Below are positions 7,860 to 16,351 of a DNA stretch of 64,000 nucleotides, in pieces. The DNA is from Phycicoccus duodecadis (lineage in GTDB: Bacteria > Actinomycetota > Actinomycetes > Actinomycetales > Dermatophilaceae). The stretch is from the NCBI RefSeq assembly GCF_002846495.1, contig NZ_PJNE01000001.1, forward strand, positions 1,736,001 through 1,800,000. Direction: 5' to 3'. Each line of letters begins with the position of its first letter. The stretch's first letter is position 1. The translations under genes were made by a program, and so were the position numbers. The notes beneath the pieces are model-generated. The model did no database searches. It saw only the letters and a program-made list of their open reading frames with translations, and had not been told where the DNA came from.

Positions 7860-9107
7860 ATGACGACGACGGTCGGGGCCAACTGGGCGGGCAGCTACCA
7901 CTACCGGGCCGCGGGCCTGGCCCGGCCGGCGTCGGTCGAGGAGCTCCAGGAGCTCGTGGCCGGCTCCGCCCACGTGCGGGCGCTGGGCTCGCGGCACTCG
8001 TTCTCCGACCTCGCCGACACCGACGGCGTCCTGGTCGAGCTGACCGGGCTGCCCTCCGGCATCCGGGTCGACGCGGAGGCCGGCACGGTGTCGGTGGCCG
8101 GCGGTGTCCGCTACGGCGAGCTCGCCGAGCAGCTCGAGCGCGAGGGCTGGGCGCTGGCCAACCTCGCGTCCCTGCCCCACATCTCGGTCGCGGGGGCCGT
8201 CGCCACGGGGACGCACGGGTCCGGGGCGCACAACCGCTCGCTGGCCGCGGCGGTGGCGGCGCTCGACGTGGTCGGGCCCGACGGCGACCTGCGCCGGGTA
8301 CGCCGCGGCGACGCCGACTTCGACGGGTCGGTGGTCTCGCTCGGGGCGATGGGGATCGTCACCCGGCTCGAGCTCGACGTCGAGCCCACCTACCGGGTGC
8401 GCCAGGAGGTGCGCACGGGTCTGGCCTGGGAGGTCGTGGAGGCGCGCTTCCACGACATCGCGGGGGCCGGCTACAGCGTCAGCCTCTTCACCCGCTTCGA
8501 CGACGAGGGCGTGGCCCAGCTGTGGGTCAAGAGCCGTGCGGACGAGCCGCCGCTGGCCGACGCCTTCGGCACCCTGGCCGCCGGCGCGACGATGCACATG
8601 ATCCGCGGCGGCGCCGTCGAGGCCGTGACCGGGCAGGGCGGCGAACCCGGGCCCTGGCTCGACCGGCTACCGCACTTCCGGATGGGCTTCACCCCCAGCG
8701 CCGGCGCCGAGCTGCAGAGCGAGTACTTCGTCCCGCGCGAGCACGCCGTGGCCGGCATCGAGGCCCTGCGGTCGCTGTCGTCGACCATCGGTCCGCTGCT
8801 CGAGGTGGCCGAGATCCGCACCGTGGCCGCCGACGAGCAGTGGCTCAGCGGCGCCGGGGGTCAGGACGTCGTGGCGTTCCACTTCACCTGGGTGCGCGAC
8901 GAGCCGGCGGTGCGTGCGGTGGTGCGCCTCATCGAGAGCGCGCTCGCGCCGTTCGGCGTACGCCCGCACTGGGGCAAGGTCTTCGAGCTCGACGCGGCGG
9001 CGCTGGCCGAGACCTTCCCGCGGCTGCCCGACTTCGTGGCCCTGCGCGACCGGGTCGACCCCGACCGGGTGTTCGGCAACGCCTTCCTCGAGCGCGTCCT
9101 GCCCTGA
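7860..9107 (+). CDS. Alditol/aldonolactone oxidase (VAO family flavoprotein)
   Basis: A 415-residue FAD enzyme close in size and layout to Streptomyces alditol oxidase AldO, which oxidises xylitol or sorbitol at C1 with O2 to give aldose and H2O2. The FAD domain has RALGSRHSFSDL, whose His corresponds to the covalently flavinylated residue, and SLPHISVAGAVATGTHGSG. The C-terminal D-arabinono-lactone oxidase domain includes RPHWGKVF and DPDRVFGNAFLERVL. There is no signal peptide, so it is cytosolic. CAGGCT lies 6 nt before the ATG and no Shine-Dalgarno is seen. L-gulonolactone-type substrates cannot be excluded. Confidence 0.85.
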   Translation: MTTTVGANWAGSYHYRAAGLARPASVEELQELVAGSAHVRALGSRHSFSDLADTDGVLVELTGLPSGIRVDAEAGTVSVAGGVRYGELAEQLEREGWALANLASLPHISVAGAVATGTHGSGAHNRSLAAAVAALDVVGPDGDLRRVRRGDADFDGSVVSLGAMGIVTRLELDVEPTYRVRQEVRTGLAWEVVEARFHDIAGAGYSVSLFTRFDDEGVAQLWVKSRADEPPLADAFGTLAAGATMHMIRGGAVEAVTGQGGEPGPWLDRLPHFRMGFTPSAGAELQSEYFVPREHAVAGIEALRSLSSTIGPLLEVAEIRTVAADEQWLSGAGGQDVVAFHFTWVRDEPAVRAVVRLIESALAPFGVRPHWGKVFELDAAALAETFPRLPDFVALRDRVDPDRVFGNAFLERVLP

Positions 9108-9113
9108 CCCGGC

Positions 9114-10100
9114 TCAGTCGCGGCCCAGGCGCCACTGCGTGCTGGTCGCGTACCGCTCGCCGGGGCGCAGCACGGTGCTCGGCCAGTCGGGGTGGTGCGG
9201 CGCATCGGGGTAGCCCTGGGTCTCGAGGGCGACGCCGGCCCGGGCGGTGAGCGGCCGGCCGTCGAGCCCGGTCTGGGTGCCGTCGAAGTGGGCGCCGGTG
9301 TACACCTGCACCCCGGGCTGGTCGGAGTGCACCTCGAGCCAGCGCCCGGACGGCGCGGTGAGCCGCGCGGCCCTCCGCATCCCGGTGCCGTCTACGACGT
9401 AGTGGTGGTCGATGCCGCCGGCGATGCGCAGCTGCTCGTCGTCGCTCGCGAGCACGTCGCGCAGGGCGGTCGGGGTGCGCAGGTCGAAGGGGGTGCCGGC
9501 CACCGGGCGCACCTCGCCGGTGGGCACGAGGTCGGGGCGCAGCGCGAGGAACGAGGACGCCGGCACCTCGAGGACATGGTCGTCGACGGTCGGCCCGTCG
9601 TCGAGGCGGAGGTAGGCGTGGTGGGTCAGGTTCAGCACCGTGGGGGCGTCGGTCTCGCCCGTGTACTCGATGGTGACGCTCCCGGGAGCGACACGGTAGG
9701 TGACGGTCACGGCCAGCGTGCCGGGGAAGCCCTGGTCACCGTCGGGGCTGGTGAGGCCGAGGGTCGCGTGCGCCGGCCCGTGGTCGAGGACCTCCCAGTC
9801 GCGGCGGTCGAACCCGTCGGCGCCCCCGTGCAGGGTGTTGCCGAACTGGTTGGTCGTCAGCCGGTGCTCGACGCCGTCGACCGCCAGGTGGCCGGCGGCG
9901 ATGCGGTTGCCGAACCGCCCCACCACGGCCCCGACGTACCCACCGTCGGCCATGTACGACGCCGGCTCGGCGAGGCCCAGGACGACGTCGACCGGGCCGT
10001 CCCCGTCGTCGACGACGAGGCGCCGCACCGACGCCCCCGCGGTGAGGAGCTCTAGCCGGAGGCCGTCGGCGTGCAGGTCGAGGATGCGCGGGGTCACCAT
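9114..10100 (-). CDS. Aldose 1-epimerase family protein
   Basis: A 328-residue GalM-type enzyme that interconverts alpha and beta anomers of sugars. Family marks are FGNRIAAGHL, the substrate loop NTLHGGADGFDRRDWEV, LTHHAYLRLDD with the catalytic-type His, GIDHHYVVDG and the C-terminal catalytic Glu in ALETQGYPDAPHHPDWP. It converges with the alditol oxidase gene, leaving 6 bp between stops, which would fit a shared polyol/aldose theme. GAGGAT lies 6 nt upstream of the ATG, consistent with leaderless expression. Confidence 0.9.
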   Translation of the reverse strand: MVTPRILDLHADGLRLELLTAGASVRRLVVDDGDGPVDVVLGLAEPASYMADGGYVGAVVGRFGNRIAAGHLAVDGVEHRLTTNQFGNTLHGGADGFDRRDWEVLDHGPAHATLGLTSPDGDQGFPGTLAVTVTYRVAPGSVTIEYTGETDAPTVLNLTHHAYLRLDDGPTVDDHVLEVPASSFLALRPDLVPTGEVRPVAGTPFDLRTPTALRDVLASDDEQLRIAGGIDHHYVVDGTGMRRAARLTAPSGRWLEVHSDQPGVQVYTGAHFDGTQTGLDGRPLTARAGVALETQGYPDAPHHPDWPSTVLRPGERYATSTQWRLGRD

Positions 10101-10205
10101 CGCGCCATCCTCGCGCAGGCCGGATCCGTCGAAGGATGTTCATCCGGGGGGTTTTCGGGTACGGGACCGGAGCACGTCACATCATCGACAGAAGGAGAAC
10201 CAGCC

Positions 10206-10652
10206 ATGTCGGCTGACGAGAAGGTCGCGAAGGACCTCGTGGAGACCCTCAAGGACGGCCGCGACGGGTTCGCGTCCGCTGCCGAGAAGCTGCGTGACAG
10301 CGACAACCCCACGGCGGCCTCCACCATGCAGCGCTTCTCCGAGCAGCGCGCCGGTTTCGCTCGCGACATCGTGGCCCTGGGCCACGACTACGGCGACGAC
10401 GTCGACGAGAGCGGCTCGGTCGCGGCCAAGGTCCACCGCGGCTGGCTGTCCCTCAAGGACGCCGTCACCGGTGAGGACGCCGCCGCCGTCATCGGCGCCG
10501 CCGTGTCCGGCGAGGACCACGCCGTCTCCGAGTACGAGAAGGCGCTCCAGGAGTCCGACCTCAGCGAGGGCTTCCGGGCCGTCGTGCAGCAGCAGCACAC
10601 CGCCATCGTCGCCGCGCGCGACGAGGTGAAGGCGCTCCAGCACACCTCCTGA
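10206..10652 (+). CDS. PA2169/DUF2383-type four-helix-bundle protein
   Basis: A 148-residue, highly charged, helical protein with repeated heptad-like stretches (EKVAKDLVETLKDGRDGFASAAEKL, AASTMQRFSEQRAGFARDIVAL, GWLSLKDAVTG, AVSEYEKALQESDLSEGFRAVVQQQ). This matches the PA2169 family ferritin-like four-helix bundles (DUF2383), often linked to stress or envelope conditions, with unknown mechanism. A strong AGAAGGAGAACC ribosome-binding site precedes the ATG, and a long stem-loop follows the stop. Confidence 0.8.
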   Translation: MSADEKVAKDLVETLKDGRDGFASAAEKLRDSDNPTAASTMQRFSEQRAGFARDIVALGHDYGDDVDESGSVAAKVHRGWLSLKDAVTGEDAAAVIGAAVSGEDHAVSEYEKALQESDLSEGFRAVVQQQHTAIVAARDEVKALQHTS

Positions 10653-10664
10653 CCGGAGGGGCTG

Positions 10665-10702
10665 CGACGGCGGGTGGTGCCACACGGCACCGCCCGCCGT
10701 CG
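10665..10702 (+). terminator. Stem-loop terminator
   Basis: A 17-bp stem with one G-T wobble (10665-10681 and 10686-10702) and an ACAC loop begins 12 nt after the stop of the PA2169-like gene. The T tract is weak, as is usual in actinobacterial terminators. Confidence 0.7.
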
Positions 10703-10810
10703 TCGTGTCCGCCCCCAGACCAATCCGGCGGGGCGCCGGCGCCGAACCTCCCAGGCAGCACCACGGCAACGTCGGGCCCGACTCCGGGCCCACGAACAAG
10801 GGAGTTCTTC

Positions 10811-11581
10811 GTGCGCATCACCACCAAGCTCGGCACCGCAACCTTCGGGTCGGCCCTCCTGCTGACCCTCGGCGCCGGTATGGCCCAGGCCGCGACCGTG
10901 GCCGACGGCAACACCATGGCGACCCTGCGCCCCGTCGCCCTGAACGGCGTCAACGCCAGCGGGACCGCGATGGTCACCGTCTCGGGCAACCGCATCGACG
11001 TCACCATGGCCGCATCGGGCCTGCTCGCCGACAGCCCGCACGCCGCCCACATCCACTTCGGCGCCGACGCCCGTCACGAGTGCCCCCAGGCCTCCGATGA
11101 CAAGGACGGCAGCGGCACCCTCAACACGACCGAGGGCGGCCCCGCGTACGGGCCGATCGTCGTCTCGCTGACCAAGACCGGCGACACCTCGCCGAAGAGC
11201 GGCTTGGCCGTCGACCGCTTCGACACCGCCCCCGGCGGCAAGATCTCCTACGAGCGCGGCAGCATCACCGTGTCCCCCGAGGTGGCCCAGGCCATCGCGG
11301 ACGGCAAGAGTGTCGTCGTCGTCCACGGCGTGGACCACAACGGCAACGGCAAGTACGACGGTGAGACCAAGAGCGACCTCGACCCGAGCCTTCCCACCGA
11401 GGCCACCGACCCCGCCATCTGCGGCGTCCTCGCGGCGGCTCCGGCCGGCGGCGTCCAGACCGGTGGCGGCGGGACCTCGACCCCCGACAACGGGCTGGCC
11501 CTGGCGCTCGGCGGCGGCCTGATCCTCGCAGCCGTCGGCACCGGTGCGTTCGCCGCCCGCAAGGCGACCAACCGCCTCTGA
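10811..11581 (+). CDS. CHRD domain surface protein
   Basis: A 256-residue exported protein with a GTG start. A signal peptide covers residues 1-28 (MRITTKLGTA..., cut after AQA). Residues about 36-160 form a CHRD domain, with the family hallmark HAAHIHFGADARHECPQ. A Gly/Thr-rich linker is followed by a C-terminal hydrophobic helix and a basic tail RKATNRL, the shape of a cell-wall sorting signal. The sequence before the helix is STPDNG rather than LPXTG. The stop overlaps the start of a class F sortase, so this is likely that enzyme's substrate. Confidence 0.85.
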   Translation: MRITTKLGTATFGSALLLTLGAGMAQAATVADGNTMATLRPVALNGVNASGTAMVTVSGNRIDVTMAASGLLADSPHAAHIHFGADARHECPQASDDKDGSGTLNTTEGGPAYGPIVVSLTKTGDTSPKSGLAVDRFDTAPGGKISYERGSITVSPEVAQAIADGKSVVVVHGVDHNGNGKYDGETKSDLDPSLPTEATDPAICGVLAAAPAGGVQTGGGGTSTPDNGLALALGGGLILAAVGTGAFAARKATNRL

Positions 11582-12282
11582 TGTCGATCTCCTCGACCTT
11601 CGGTGGCCGCCGCGGTGTCCTCGCCGCGGTGGCCACCGTCGTCCTGCTCGTCCTGGGCGGGGGGCTGGTGGCCCGCGCGCTGACCGCGCCCGGGCCGCCG
11701 CCCCAGCCCGACAGCAGCCAGGCCGTGGCCGCGCCGAGTACGCCCCCGGCGTCGGCCCGGCCATCTCCGTCCGCCGCACCCACGGAGGCCGAAGCCCCGG
11801 ACCCCGACTTCGGTCTGCTCATGGCGCCCAGTGCGCCGGTCGCCCTGCGCATCCCCTCGATCCACCTCGCCACCAAGGGTCTCGTCGAGCTCGGCATCGG
11901 CACGCGCGGCGAGCTGGAGGCTCCGAAGGACTTCCAGCGGGCCGGGTGGTACGCCGCGGGCCCGACCCCCGGCGAGTTCGGCCCCTCCGTCATCGCCGGG
12001 CACGTCGACAGCACCCTCGGCCCGGCGGTCTTCTACCGCCTCGGCGCCCTCGAGAAGGGCGCGCAGGTCATGGTGGACCGCAAGGACGGCTCGACCGCCA
12101 CGTTCGTCGTCGACCGCGTCGCGCGCTACCCGAAGGCGCACTTCCCGACGTCCGAGGTCTACGCCGACACCGGAGGGCGGGCCGAGCTGCGCCTGATCAC
12201 CTGCGGGGGCGACATCGACCGCCAGAGCGGCCACTACCTCGACAACGTCGTGGCCTACGCACACCTCGTCCCGGGAGCCTGA
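11581..12282 (+). CDS. Class F sortase
   Basis: A 233-residue transpeptidase that links proteins to the cell wall. It has an N-terminal membrane anchor (VLAAVATVVLLVLGGGLVARAL, about 13-34), a Pro/Ser/Ala-rich linker to about 80, and a sortase domain with the catalytic His in SVIAGHVDST, the catalytic Cys in LRLITCGGDID and an Arg about ten residues later. Coupled to the CHRD gene by a TGATG stop-start overlap, implying a dedicated enzyme-substrate pair. Confidence 0.9.
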   Translation: MSISSTFGGRRGVLAAVATVVLLVLGGGLVARALTAPGPPPQPDSSQAVAAPSTPPASARPSPSAAPTEAEAPDPDFGLLMAPSAPVALRIPSIHLATKGLVELGIGTRGELEAPKDFQRAGWYAAGPTPGEFGPSVIAGHVDSTLGPAVFYRLGALEKGAQVMVDRKDGSTATFVVDRVARYPKAHFPTSEVYADTGGRAELRLITCGGDIDRQSGHYLDNVVAYAHLVPGA

Positions 12283-12292
12283 GCCCCGGAGG

Positions 12293-13627
12293 TCACCCAG
12301 CGACGCCCAGGTCGCGGAGCAGGAACTGGCGCCGCACCTTGCCGGTGGTCGATCGCGGGATCTGCTCGACCACGAGGTACTCCTTGGGTCGCCGCGCCGG
12401 CCCCAGCCGCGCCCCGGCCCACTGCCTGAGCTGCTCCTCCCGCACGTCGCCGACGACGACGGCGACGACGCGCTCACCCCACCGCTCGTCCGGACGGCCG
12501 ACCACGATCACGTCGGTGAGGCCGGGACAGCCCTCGAACGCCATCTCCACCTCTCGTGGGTACACGTTGACCCCTCCGCTGAGGATGAGATCCTCGCGCC
12601 GGCCGTCGAGGTGGAGGAAGCCGTCGTCATCGAGACGTCCGATGTCGCCGACCGTGAACGAGTCACCGCGCCACGCGCTGCGCGTCTTCTCGGGGTCACG
12701 CCAGTACTCGAAACGGGCGTGGCTCGGCACGGCGCACCAGATCGTCCCGTCCGGGTCGACCGAGAGGGCGCGGCCCGGGCGGGCCCGACCCACCGAGCCC
12801 GGGTGCTGCGCCCAGTCGTGGGGAGCGCACGAGGTGAACTGCCCCTCTGTCGAGCCGTAGAACTCCCACACCGAGCCCGGAGGGAACGCCGCATGCACGC
12901 GCTCCTGCAGCGGCCGCGGGCACGGCGCGCCCGCGTAGGCCAGCAGGCGGACGTCCCCCAGGTCCGGGAGCGCCATCCCGTCATCGACCGCCGCGAAGAT
13001 CCGCTGGAGGTGAGCAGGGGCGAGGAACAGTGTCGTGGGTCGCAGCCGTGCCACGCGCTCGGCCCAGGCAGTGGCCTCGAACTTCGGCAGGACCGCGATG
13101 CTGCCGCCGGCCAGGAGCGTGGACGCGGCGAAGCGCAGGGGGGCCGAGTGGTGGAGCGCCGACGAGACGAGGTGCACGTCCGACGAGACGAAGCCCCACT
13201 GCTCGCGCTCCTCGTCCACGAGGGCGCGCGCATCGTCCATCCCGAGGACACCGGTCCACACCCCCTTGCGCCGGCCCGAGGTCCCCGACGTGTAGTGCAT
13301 GGGCCGGGCGAGCGGCACGGGCGCGATCTCGACGGGCGCGGCCTGGAACAACGCGTCGAGCGCGGTCGGTGTGTCGATGACGAGCGCCGCATCGGCGTCA
13401 CCGAGGATCGTCGCCCGCTCCACGGGAGCGAGCGCGGGGTCGAGCATCACGGGGACGATCCCGACCCGCAGCGCACCGAGCACCGCGCTGACGAGCCGGG
13501 TGGACCCGCCGAGCAGGAAGGCGACCCGGTCCCCCGGAGCCAGGCCCCGACCACGGAGGGCGCCTGCCACGCACCGCTGCTGCGCCTCGCTGGTCGCGGC
13601 GCCGAGCAGCCCCTCCTCCGCGTTCAC
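12293..13627 (-). CDS. AMP-forming acyl-CoA synthetase (adenylating ligase)
   Basis: A 444-residue ANL-superfamily ligase with a GTG start that overlaps the methylaspartate ammonia-lyase stop by 4 nt. It activates a carboxylic acid via acyl-AMP. Visible motifs are the P-loop YTSGTSGRRKGV near residue 112, EFYGSTEG near 255, GDIGRLDDDGFLHLDGRREDLILSGG split between A5 and A8 regions near 328-351, and the catalytic Lys in RSTTGKVRR near 430. It is shorter at the N-terminus than most relatives (about 500 residues). As the last gene of the operon it may activate mesaconate made by the preceding enzyme; the acid is inferred only from context. Confidence 0.85.
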   Translation of the reverse strand: MNAEEGLLGAATSEAQQRCVAGALRGRGLAPGDRVAFLLGGSTRLVSAVLGALRVGIVPVMLDPALAPVERATILGDADAALVIDTPTALDALFQAAPVEIAPVPLARPMHYTSGTSGRRKGVWTGVLGMDDARALVDEEREQWGFVSSDVHLVSSALHHSAPLRFAASTLLAGGSIAVLPKFEATAWAERVARLRPTTLFLAPAHLQRIFAAVDDGMALPDLGDVRLLAYAGAPCPRPLQERVHAAFPPGSVWEFYGSTEGQFTSCAPHDWAQHPGSVGRARPGRALSVDPDGTIWCAVPSHARFEYWRDPEKTRSAWRGDSFTVGDIGRLDDDGFLHLDGRREDLILSGGVNVYPREVEMAFEGCPGLTDVIVVGRPDERWGERVVAVVVGDVREEQLRQWAGARLGPARRPKEYLVVEQIPRSTTGKVRRQFLLRDLGVAG

Positions 13628-14895
13628 CGCCGCGGTCCTCGTGCCGCGGCGGCCGACGAGCGCGCCCGGACCAGGGCCATGGTGCGGGCCATCTCGTTGC
13701 CGACGATGCTCATGCCCTCGTCGACCCCCATCCCGGGCTTGGCCAGCACCTGGAGCGCGCCGCAGGCCATCGCCACGTGCGCGCAGACCTGGGCGGAACG
13801 CTCCGTCTCGTTGCACGTGCCGCCGGCGTACGCCGTCAGCCCGGCGCGACGCACGAGCAGCAGGCCCTCGATGGTGTCGGCGACGGACCCGAGGTCCGGG
13901 GTCTTGACGTGGATGACGTCGGCCGCCTCCGCGTCGACGAACGCGCGGATGTCGTCCAGCGTGTTGCACCACTCGTCCGCGGCGAGGGCGACGGCGGACC
14001 CGCGCTCTCGGAGCGCGGCCCGCAGGGCGGCCATCGCCTCGACCTGGGCCGACCGGCTGCCGGCATCCAGCGGCTGCTCGATGCGCAGTGCGAACGGCGC
14101 GGCGACCTGCTCGAGCTCGACCAGGTAGTCGGCCATCCGCTCGGTGTCGTGGTCGAACGCGGACCCGACGGTGCCGTAGACGTCGAAGTGCAGAATGGGG
14201 GCGTACGTGGGGTCGGTGCGCAGCGCCAGGATCCGGTCCCGGACCCAGCCGACGTACTCGGCGAGGATCTCGCCGTGGGCGCCGAGCTTGGTGCCCACGT
14301 GGTTGACGAGCCCGTGCGGGAGCGCACCGGCCCTCTTGAGGATCATCTTGTCCACGTTGTCGTACCGCTGGTCCCCCGACTGCACGAACATCGGGAGCTC
14401 GACGAGGTCGACGCCGGTGGCGAAGTCGTCACGGACGACCTCGGCCATCGTCACGCGGCGCGACCGCGCGGCCGCATCGAGGAGTGCCTGGCTCACGCCG
14501 TAGCGGATCGCGGTGTGCAGGCGGCGCCCCTCGACGGTCACCGACTCGAGCCGGGCGTTCAGGCCACGGAAGTCGTCGGCGTCGGCTCCCACCAGCACCG
14601 GCGCGACGTGCTGCAGCACCACCTCGGCGGCCGCGGCCGCGGCGAACGGCGCGTCCCGCCCCCCGACGCCGGAGTACTGCACCGCCGCGCAGTCGCCGTG
14701 CGCCACCTGGCCGTCCTCGAGGACCAGCAGCACCGAGAGCGCCTCGCCGGGCTGGCGGATGGCCTGGAACCCCTCCGTCACCGGGTCCCCCACGTACAGG
14801 AAGCCGTCGTGCGTGGCTCCGGCGGCGATGGCCGCGGCATCGTCGACGAAGAAGCCCGCTCGACCGGGGACCGCGAGGACCTCCGCGATCCTCAT
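13624..14895 (-). CDS. Methylaspartate ammonia-lyase
   Basis: A 423-residue enolase-superfamily enzyme that reversibly removes ammonia from 3-methylaspartate to give mesaconate. The match to the clostridial enzyme is strong and co-linear: GDPVTEGFQAIRQPGE, AHGDCAAVQYSGVGGRD, RLHTAIRYGVSQALLDA, VQSGDQRYDNVDKMI. By my count the catalytic His194 (ALPHGL) and Lys331 (VKTPDLG) and the metal ligands Asp238, Glu273 and Asp307 fall at the same residue numbers as in Clostridium tetanomorphum. No glutamate mutase gene is nearby, so methylaspartate must come from another source or the enzyme runs in reverse. It overlaps both neighbours by 4 nt. Confidence 0.93.
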   Translation of the reverse strand: MRIAEVLAVPGRAGFFVDDAAAIAAGATHDGFLYVGDPVTEGFQAIRQPGEALSVLLVLEDGQVAHGDCAAVQYSGVGGRDAPFAAAAAAEVVLQHVAPVLVGADADDFRGLNARLESVTVEGRRLHTAIRYGVSQALLDAAARSRRVTMAEVVRDDFATGVDLVELPMFVQSGDQRYDNVDKMILKRAGALPHGLVNHVGTKLGAHGEILAEYVGWVRDRILALRTDPTYAPILHFDVYGTVGSAFDHDTERMADYLVELEQVAAPFALRIEQPLDAGSRSAQVEAMAALRAALRERGSAVALAADEWCNTLDDIRAFVDAEAADVIHVKTPDLGSVADTIEGLLLVRRAGLTAYAGGTCNETERSAQVCAHVAMACGALQVLAKPGMGVDEGMSIVGNEMARTMALVRARSSAAAARGPRR

Positions 14896-15545
14896 CGCGG
14901 ACCCCGGAACGGCGCCTGCACGAGCTCGAGGGAGGTGAAGATGTGCTGGCGCATCGCCCGCTCGGCCCCCTCGGCGTCGCGGGACTCTAGGGCGAGGAGC
15001 AGCGCCTCGTGACTGATCATGGAACCCTCCAGGGCGGGCCGCGAGGCCCAGTAGGAACGCCAGAAGCGCACGTTGTGGAGCAGCAGCCGGTCGGCGGCGT
15101 CCTGCAGCAGGGTGTTGCGGACCATGTGGACCAGGAACTGGTGGATCGCCAGGTCGTCCCGCAGGAACCGGTCGTGGTCGAAGCCCTCGCGGGCCTGTTC
15201 CGCGTCCTGCACGAGGGCACGCAGCTGGGCGAGGTCGGCGTCCGACGCCCGGCGCGCGGCGATGTGCGCCACCCCGCACTCGATGGCCTCGCGCGCCTCG
15301 AACATGTCGAGGACGTCCTCGACCTGCAGGGCGGACACGTAGGAGCCGCGCCGGGGCTGCACGGTGACGAAGCGGTCCACCGCGAGCCGGGCCACCGCCT
15401 CGTGCACCGGCATCCGGCTCAGACCGAGCTCCTCGGCGAGCGAGATCTCGTTGACCTGGGCTCCGGGTGGCAGCCGCATGTCGAGGATCCGGTCGAGGAT
15501 CTCCTGGTAGGCGACGTCACTCGCCCGTGGCCGTGCTGCTGCCAT
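14892..15545 (-). CDS. GntR family regulator (FCD subfamily)
   Basis: A 217-residue repressor-type regulator. The winged HTH occupies residues about 10-75 (ILDMRLPPGAQVNEISLAEELG, SRMPVHEAVARLAVDRFV, QPRRGSYVSAL). The C-terminal FCD ligand domain includes the acidic/His positions DDLAIHQFLVHM and SHEALLLALESRDAEGAERAMRQHI, which usually bind a metal and a small carboxylate. It lies inside the ten-gene operon and overlaps the ammonia-lyase by 4 nt, so it probably senses a pathway metabolite and controls the operon. Confidence 0.9.
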   Translation of the reverse strand: MAAARPRASDVAYQEILDRILDMRLPPGAQVNEISLAEELGLSRMPVHEAVARLAVDRFVTVQPRRGSYVSALQVEDVLDMFEAREAIECGVAHIAARRASDADLAQLRALVQDAEQAREGFDHDRFLRDDLAIHQFLVHMVRNTLLQDAADRLLLHNVRFWRSYWASRPALEGSMISHEALLLALESRDAEGAERAMRQHIFTSLELVQAPFRGPR

Positions 15546-15560
15546 CGAACTGCCCCTCCC

Positions 15561-16331
15561 TCAGGTTCGGGTCGACGGAGCCCGGAGCGCGTGCTCGTAG
15601 GTCCTGAGGCTCCCTCGCTCGACCACCAGGACGTGGCCGTTGGGCAGAGTGTTCCATCCCGTGCCCCAGCCGCTCGAGCTCACCAGGACGTGGTCCTCCT
15701 GCACGCGGTACCGGAGCCGGAAGTACTCGGGCTCCTCGTCCTTCGCCTCGGCCGCCTCGTCGAACGCGCAGGCGACGATGAGGTGGTCGGGCGTGATGAG
15801 CATGCTGTTGAGGCTGGTGTAGGTGAACGACGTCATGATGTCGGTGAGGAGCTCGGCGTACGCCGTCGCCACCGACTCCGGCGTGGGCTCGACCCCATGC
15901 AGGCGCGACATCAGGGCCAGGAAGTACCGCTCGGAGTCGGTGTCGCCGCGCAGGAGCGGCTTCCACCGGTCGCTGATCAGGGCCTCCAGTGCGCTCGGGG
16001 GCGACACCGACCCGTTGTGGGCGAAGGCCACCGATCCGTCGGTGAAGGGGTGGGTGTTCTGGGGGGCGACGGGCAGGCCCAGGGTGGCCCACCGCAGGTG
16101 CAGCAGCGAGAGGTCCGTCGCCTCGGACGACGCCAGCTGGGCGAAGCGGCCGCTGGAGCGGGCGGCGGCCGGCTCGACCTCGGTGACGATCCGGTCGCCC
16201 TGCGCGCGGGCGTTGCCCCATCCGTCCGCGTGCCGCGTGGACAGCTCGGTGAACTGGATGAGCCCCTCGGGCCCCAGCATCTCGGCGAGGGTGCGGGGGG
16301 TCGCGGACGCGTAGGCGAGCAGGCGGCACAT
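15561..16331 (-). CDS. Class II glutamine amidotransferase-like hydrolase
   Basis: A 256-residue Ntn-type enzyme. Cys2 after the initiator Met (MCRLLAYAS) is the expected nucleophile. Other family features are HADGWGNARA, LLHLRWATLGLP, TDGSVAFAHNGSV and RGDTDSERYFLALM. Stand-alone members include EgtC, which cleaves a gamma-glutamyl amide in ergothioneine synthesis. Next to a glutamine-synthetase-like ligase, a role in adding or removing a gamma-glutamyl group is plausible but inferred. It lies 20 nt after the SDR gene. Confidence 0.85.
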   Translation of the reverse strand: MCRLLAYASATPRTLAEMLGPEGLIQFTELSTRHADGWGNARAQGDRIVTEVEPAAARSSGRFAQLASSEATDLSLLHLRWATLGLPVAPQNTHPFTDGSVAFAHNGSVSPPSALEALISDRWKPLLRGDTDSERYFLALMSRLHGVEPTPESVATAYAELLTDIMTSFTYTSLNSMLITPDHLIVACAFDEAAEAKDEEPEYFRLRYRVQEDHVLVSSSGWGTGWNTLPNGHVLVVERGSLRTYEHALRAPSTRT

Positions 16332-16351
16332 GGAGGTGGTGACCGGTCCTT

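Noticed and set aside
6249..9250. Long open frames on both strands across the regulator and oxidase genes
   Set aside because: They are out-of-phase shadows of two clear genes and show only Arg/Ala/Gly/Pro-rich sequence.
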